Made by a program: the position numbers and the translations under genes. The notes under the pieces are model-generated. The model was not told where the DNA came from. It saw only the letters and a program-made list of their open reading frames with translations, and made no database searches. 64,000 nt of DNA, taken from the NCBI GenBank assembly GCA_029945375.1, contig CM057062.1, positions 682,001 to 746,000 of the forward strand, read 5' to 3'. Within the stretch, counting starts at the first letter, position 1, and every line of letters begins with the position of its first letter. This stretch comes from Agaricus subrufescens. Lineage: Eukaryota > Basidiomycota > Agaricomycetes > Agaricales > Agaricaceae. This document shows, in pieces, positions 58,854 to 64,000 of the stretch.

Positions 58854-61642
58854 CTACATAACATCATCAAAAGACAAATTAAAAGTTTGATCTGTATCAG
58901 AAGGCTCCATCCAACATCCAACCCAATATCCCCAAACCCTGCCAGCAATAGTATGAGGTGGGGGATAACTATTTGTAACCAAAAAAGAAGATGAGGGATG
59001 TTTCCGATGAAGTGCCAAAGCACAACTTGGATTTTTGCAATATAAAGACATTGGTTGCAGATCTGTAAAATATTTGAGTACAGACATAGATGACTAATAA
59101 TATTGAATATACCTTTATGTACACCTGGTATCTTTTCTGAAGGATTTTGAGCAGGGAAAACTTCCTTGACAGACCAGGGTAAAAATGCTCCACAATTAGG
59201 ACAACAAGTTGGAGCAGGAGCACCACAAGGGCTATAAAGGGCATTGACCCAACGTAATAAGCAAAACCCATTGTCACCCCTCCTAGACATCATAATTCCA
59301 TCAATACTTGCACCTAACTCATATTGTGCTTCTAAAAGATTGGGGAAGACTGATGGCTTTTGGTTGATATAAACTGTGGTCACAAAATTCATCAGAAATG
59401 TGTGAACAGATGTTGGATGAAAGTCTTTTTTGACAAAGGCAGTTGTAAGCCAAAATTTGCTTCAAAATCAAAGTTAGACAGGAGAATAACAAATTAAAAA
59501 ATACTCACTCCTTTGTAAAACTGTGAATACGTGCAAGAAGCTCTCTTTGTACAAAAGGACCTTCACAGCACAAAAGAAAGAGACTAGCTCTAAGATCAGT
59601 TGTTATGATTTCAATGAATCTCTTGGGAAAGAGAAAAGTGAAAAACTGAGACAAATTATTAGTATATCAGAATTTTACTTTGAATTAGATTATACTTCAC
59701 ATTTTCAATATCAAAAGCAGATCGGTCTTCATTTTCATCTCTTCCTGTGCCTTTAACCCAGAGGTCACCATCAGGTGTTGAATGAGTAGTTATGAAAATC
59801 AAAAAACGATCAAATCTAATTTTGATTAGAGTTAGATTTATACTAGGAATAAATCTACTCACTGTTCAAAATCTGGAAGAAGCTTTTTCATATTTTTCCA
59901 ATGAATTAACTGTCCCTTTTTATCTGTGTCATCATCAAATTCAACAATAAAATGTTGAACTTTGCTAGTAGGGGTATTGAGGAAATAATGTTTGAGATGG
60001 AGATAGATGAGGGATGCCACAGTAGACTCTGTGTCAAAACCTTTGAGCACAAAGCTTATCAAACAAAGGGTGCCAGGACATATTTCTGGTAGTCTGCTTC
60101 TAGAAACTAGAGAGGACTTTATGAATACTACTTCAGCAGAGTTTGTGAAAGGCTAAAATTATAGTTAGATCAATTTCAAAGTAATAGTTCTGTGTGTACT
60201 GACAACATAGGGAGTGACTGTTCCCATTCTTGTATCATTCTCTTTCCAACAATATGGACAGGTAAATTTGCCAAGATTAGGCTGTGTTGCAATGTCACCA
60301 AGGCATTTGTAACAAACAGCATGGTGACATTGGCAGAGATATAAGTCTCCTCCATTGAGACAACATGAACACCACTAAGAAATCATTAGACAGATAGAAA
60401 TTGAACATGGAAATAATAATCACAGAACTAGCTTGAGACTCATCAATTTTCTAGCAGACCATCAGAAAAGGGTGCTAGTATATTCAAAAAATTACTCATT
60501 TACATCATCTTCATGCTCAGAACTATCAATGTCCATCAAGTCATCATCCCCTCCCAAACCAAGATCAGCAAGAGAAGACTTGCTAGCTTCACCACCTGCC
60601 ACATAGCTAACACCAGCCCTATGATGCAACCTACATTTTCTAGCCCCATGTGATTTCTTCTTCAAGGCCTTATCTCTAACATCATGCTCCTTCTCTTTTA
60701 CAGCTTTTTTCCACTCAACCCTAACTGTAGCATCCCACTTGAACCGACCACGACAATTAAGAAGTTTGGGAGGAAGATTGGGAATAGCAGAATGCCCTTA
60801 CAAAAATATAAGTATAAGAATGTGTTATATAGATTTGAACTTACTGATTACCCTTCCACCAGGAACTTGACCACCACTAGATGCTGATAAAAGTATAAGA
60901 AAGTGTTACACAACAATGAAACTTTTACTTACTATCTTGAACTTCAGTAGTAGTGGTACTAGTAGTACCATCAGAAACCTGACCACTAACAAGAGCTTAT
61001 AATATTATAAGAAAGTGTTACACAAAAATGAAACTTTTATTTACTATCTTGAACTTCAGTAGTAGTGGTACTAGTTGTACCACCATAAACCTGACCACTA
61101 ACAGAAGCTTATAATATTATAAGAAGATGTTATACAACAAATAGAAATCATACTTACAATCTTGAACTTGAGTAGTGGTGGTACTAGTAGTACCAGGCTC
61201 TTATAAGAATATCAGGATAAGCTATACTTGTTATTATGAAATACTCACCAACTTCACTAACACTTTCTTGCTGCTCCATTCTACCCTCTATAATACTGGT
61301 AAAAATAGAGAATCAAGATATGAGAAATTACTTACTAGACTTGTGACACAGTTTGCGACCTCTGCCCTTACCTTTACCTCTATTGTTATGAGTGGCAGCA
61401 GCCTGTTGGCCATCAATAGCACTGGCCAAGGAGTTGGTAAAAGTTTGGTTCCTGGCCAAGTTTCTCCTAGCCCTAGAAGAGTGAACAGGGGCAGGAGTGA
61501 CAACAGAGGCAGAAGCAGGAGCAGGAGTGACAACAGAGGCAGAAGCAGGAGCAGGAGTAGGAGCAGGAGGGACAGAGGGTCTCTGAGGTGTAGAGGAGGT
61601 ATGAACAGGGCCTTGTGCAATAACAGAGGACATTTCAGACAT
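58854..61642 (-). CDS. PHD/RING-like finger plus caspase/CHAT-like domain protein
   Basis: About a dozen short introns can be removed in phase from ATG 61642 (MSEMSSVIAQGPV) to TAG 58854. Order: a Pro/Ala/Val repeat (ASASVVTPAP twice), a GKGKGRGRK patch, three tandem Ser/Thr exons of 63 nt, a Lys-rich segment (RVEWKKAVKEKEHDVRDKAL), an acidic stretch DDDLMDIDSSEHEDD, then a finger WCSCCLNGG / LCQCHHAVCYKC / FTCPYCWKE. The second half has LQHFIVEFD-like strands, FLIFITTHSTPDGDLWV (His of a clan-CD fold), LFLLCCEGPF (Cys) and TAFVKKDFHPTSVHTF, then a Cys-rich end (PTCCPNCGAFLPWS). The frame that ends at 60492 if unspliced continues past it when GTAAATGAG...CTGCTAG is removed. The caspase-like reading is by pattern and unproven. 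It lies inside the KDZ-like element. Confidence 0.6.
60860..61170 (-). repeat. Tandem exon-intron duplication, about 112-bp units
   Basis: Three copies of a symmetric exon plus its intron lie in the gene above. The exon encodes SVSGQVYGGTTSTTTTEVQD-like 21-residue units and the introns share GTGTAACACTTTCTTATAAT. Each exon is 63 nt, so copy number can change without a frameshift. The third (upstream) copy is shorter at its start. Confidence 0.8.
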
Positions 61643-62560
61643 GGTGGGCAGAGGCAAGGAAGAATGATGGGTGGTCAGAAAATTTTCATCTTATATATGG
61701 TCAGGTTTGTAAAATCACATGAGCAAACATGTTTGGATTACCTGGGTCCTCAGATAATTAAACTAACAAAGTTCTCCCTTGGAAAATTAAACTAACACAG
61801 TTTCTCCTCATAAAATCAAACCAACAAAGTTTCCCCTTATAAAATCAGACTGACAGAGTTTCCCCTTATAAAATCAAACTGACAGGGATTCCCCCTCTAT
61901 CCATGATAATAGATATGCTTTGATACATTATTAAGAATTCAAAGTTAAAAAACTATACTAAAAAAGTTAGATGGCATGAAACAGGCAGGCCCTCCTGTCT
62001 CAGGTCATATAACTATAAGTAAGAAGAGTATACTAAAAGTACAACACTATGATACACCTATAGCTAATATACAAATGGCTGAGTAGCAATGATGAGTATA
62101 AGATGATATCTTTACAGGGTAGAAATACTTACAACAGAACAGTAGTGTCAAACAAAAAATAGTCTTGCAGAGGGGCAGGCTCACCTGTAAGCATAGTCAA
62201 CATAGGCCAAATTAAAATTACACAAGTACCTGATATTTAGATTCTGTGGCTTTGATACCACAAAGGCAGTAGAAGCCACATGCATACAGCCTGTTAAGTC
62301 TAATGAGTAAAGTGATGTAACCAAGAGTGGATACGAAATGGGGACTTGCACAAGATCAAGAACTGAAAACAAGAATGCAAGACTGAATAAATCAAGCAGT
62401 ACACAAATACTGTAAGACACATCATCAGCAGATGGGCTCATGGACACAAGAGATACCACAAACCAAGCCAGGGCATCAAGGAAGGCAGGGAGGAGCCATA
62501 AAAAGCAAGTCGGATAAGGATAAGAGCCTGTGACACTTGAGTACAACAAAATCATATATA
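61643..62560. other. Non-coding, short direct repeats
   Basis: Positions 61760-61895 contain about four direct repeats of a 36-38-bp unit with AAACTAACA.AGTTT and CCCCTTATAAAATCA. The minus-strand open frame at 62181-62555 is hydrophobic without a recognised domain and is not called. Confidence 0.5.
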
Positions 62561-63420
62561 TAAAAGACTGACCTCAAAACGTTGAAAGAAGATTCACATC
62601 AACAGACTTGAGGCTAGGTCATGCGAAAAGAGGAGAGCATGTGTTTGATCTTTTAAATTGAGGTCAGATGACCACAAACAAGTAAAAGGATGAATGCTTA
62701 CATGACAAGCAGAATATAGTACAGGTTAGAGGCACATCACATCGTGAAGAGGACCATGTGTACACTATGAGACTAAGTGCTTGACACTGATCAAACGAAC
62801 ACAAACAAGTAAAAGGATGTGTGCTTACATGACAAGCAGAATATACTACAGGTTAGAGCAATGTCACATCGTGAAGAGAACCACAGGAGTACTACAAGAC
62901 TAAGTGCTTGACACTGATTAGATGAACATAGACAAGCAAAAGAATCAATACTCACATGAAAAAAGGGGATATAGTACAGATGACACTGTGACAGTGGCAG
63001 ATCCCTGAATGGTCAAGCAGGGGCAATGGATAGAATAGATCAGAGTGTAGATAAGCCACCTGATAGATACCTAAAGGCTATGAATGAATTAGAGAGCTGT
63101 GAATAAGAAGCACGGGATAAAATGACCAACAGTGCACCAGGTGCCTAACAAGCACCTTTATCGCAATGCTGTGACAGTGGAAAAAGAGTGCAGAGAAGCT
63201 TGAGCATCATAAAGTGGGGACATGGTCTAGGATAAACGAAAGCACAGAGAGACCACCAAAGAGACACCTAACGGTTATAGATAGTTAGAGAGCAAATAGG
63301 GGATGTGGGATACAATAAATGATAACACACCGAGTTCCAAACAAATACCTGTCGTGATGCTGTGACCTTGAAAAAAGAGCGCTAGTATCTCAAATTTACT
63401 TTCAAAACATGAGCATTTAC
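62561..63420. repeat. Subterminal tandem repeats, two unit types
   Basis: Units of about 126 bp begin near 62690, 62816 and 62942 and share CTTACATGACAAGCAGAATA and ACTAAGTGCTTGACACTGAT. They are followed by two units of about 190 bp (about 62985 and 63175) that share ATGCTGTGACAGTGG-like starts and ACCTAA.GG.TAT. They probably form the right subterminal region of the KDZ-like element. Confidence 0.75.
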
Positions 63421-64000
63421 TCTATATATAATATCCATAGCAATTTCAATTCAGTTACTGAGTGTACAGTTGCAGATAACTGTATTACCTCTTGTAAATT
63501 ACTTTATCTCTATATGCCATTTTGATTTAGCCTTTTTCTTCTTATTCTTACTATTGAACTGTATTGACTTTGTTACAAGGTACTTATTCTAGTATATTGG
63601 GCCTATGACATGATTATTTAGTCCATCAAAACTTGTTTTTCATAAGTCCACATGTGTACCCCTGATTCTATCATGTTATGCTAACATTGCAAGCTGTTTC
63701 CAGGTAAATTAAAACATTTGACTACACTTTAAGGGTAACAGAATTAGAGATTAGAACACTAGAGACTCCTATAGTAAATTTTAGAATGAGAACCACCTAG
63801 GAATACAGAGATTTGTGACCAGAAAGTAGATAATATAATATTTTAATAAGACTATACATTGAAAAACATCTACAAAAACAGCTGAAACTGGTCTAATCAC
63901 ATCATATAAGTGTGATTATGTTCCAAGCTAACTTTTTCTGAGACTAGATACAAAATTATCAATAAAAAATATTTGACTAAATAACAATTTCTTATATAAT
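63421..64000. other. A/T-rich non-coding DNA at window end
   Basis: No gene, terminal repeat or target duplication was recognised. The right end of the KDZ-like element may be here or beyond the window. Confidence 0.5.

Noticed and set aside
61175..61795. Plus-strand Arg/Ser-rich ORF (RSRSDNRGRSRSRSR)
   Set aside because: It is the complement of the Pro/Ala/Val repeat of the minus-strand finger-caspase gene, whose introns and domains fit.
62181..62555. Hydrophobic minus-strand ORF
   Set aside because: No domain and it lies in non-coding, repeat-bearing DNA.

Overview
The window is nuclear DNA of a filamentous basidiomycete, most likely a mushroom-forming agaricomycete. The evidence is dense short GT-AG introns (about 45-70 nt), an expanded family of fungal GSTs, HSPA12-type Hsp70, F-box and NACHT/STAND genes, and DNA transposons of types typical of Agaricomycetes. 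No rRNA, tRNA, CRISPR array or prokaryotic operon structure was seen.

Left part (1-20 kb) is host gene space. It holds the 3' end of an HSPA12-like Hsp70 gene, then an array of five head-to-tail GST genes on the minus strand (1823-10610). All five share one intron position after an identical 71-nt first exon, and three of them use a GC donor there. A 1.07-kb non-autonomous DNA transposon with a perfect 10-bp target duplication sits inside the array. There follow an F-box gene with an in-frame stop, an unknown protein gene, a SAM methyltransferase gene, the inositol phosphorylceramide synthase gene (AUR1) and a decayed second methyltransferase.

Middle and right (20.8-64 kb) is a nest of mobile elements around a small NACHT family. 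(i) At 20.8-27 kb lies an element with CCGCGT-rich subterminal repeats. It encodes one spliced polypeptide joining a GCM-zinc-finger, MULE-like DDE transposase to a ubiquitin-specific-protease-like domain. (ii) At 27-33.3 kb is a heavily decayed element. (iii) At 33.3-42.1 kb are three NACHT NTPase genes: two decayed copies on the plus strand and one intact seven-exon copy facing them. (iv) At 42.5-47.1 kb is a hAT element with 18-bp terminal inverted repeats. Its single gene reads as a Ulp1-type protease fused to a hAT transposase and carries three TGA stops. (v) A PIG-X gene fragment lies next to it. (vi) At 48.0-49.7 kb is a 34-bp palindromic minisatellite split by a solo LTR. (vii) At 49.8-63.4 kb is a KDZ-like element with a transposase, a coiled-coil gene broken by a 5'-truncated LINE, and a gene joining a PHD/RING-like finger to a caspase/CHAT-like domain.

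The main observation is that three apparently unrelated DNA transposon types each carry a different ubiquitin/SUMO/caspase-type cysteine-peptidase-like module, twice fused to the transposase. By eye, the older elements are poor in CpG and their stops are mostly TGA. This fits C-to-T decay of CGA codons in methylated repeats, while the LINE, the GST array and the intact NACHT gene remain CpG-rich. All statements rest on reading the sequence; no database search was run.
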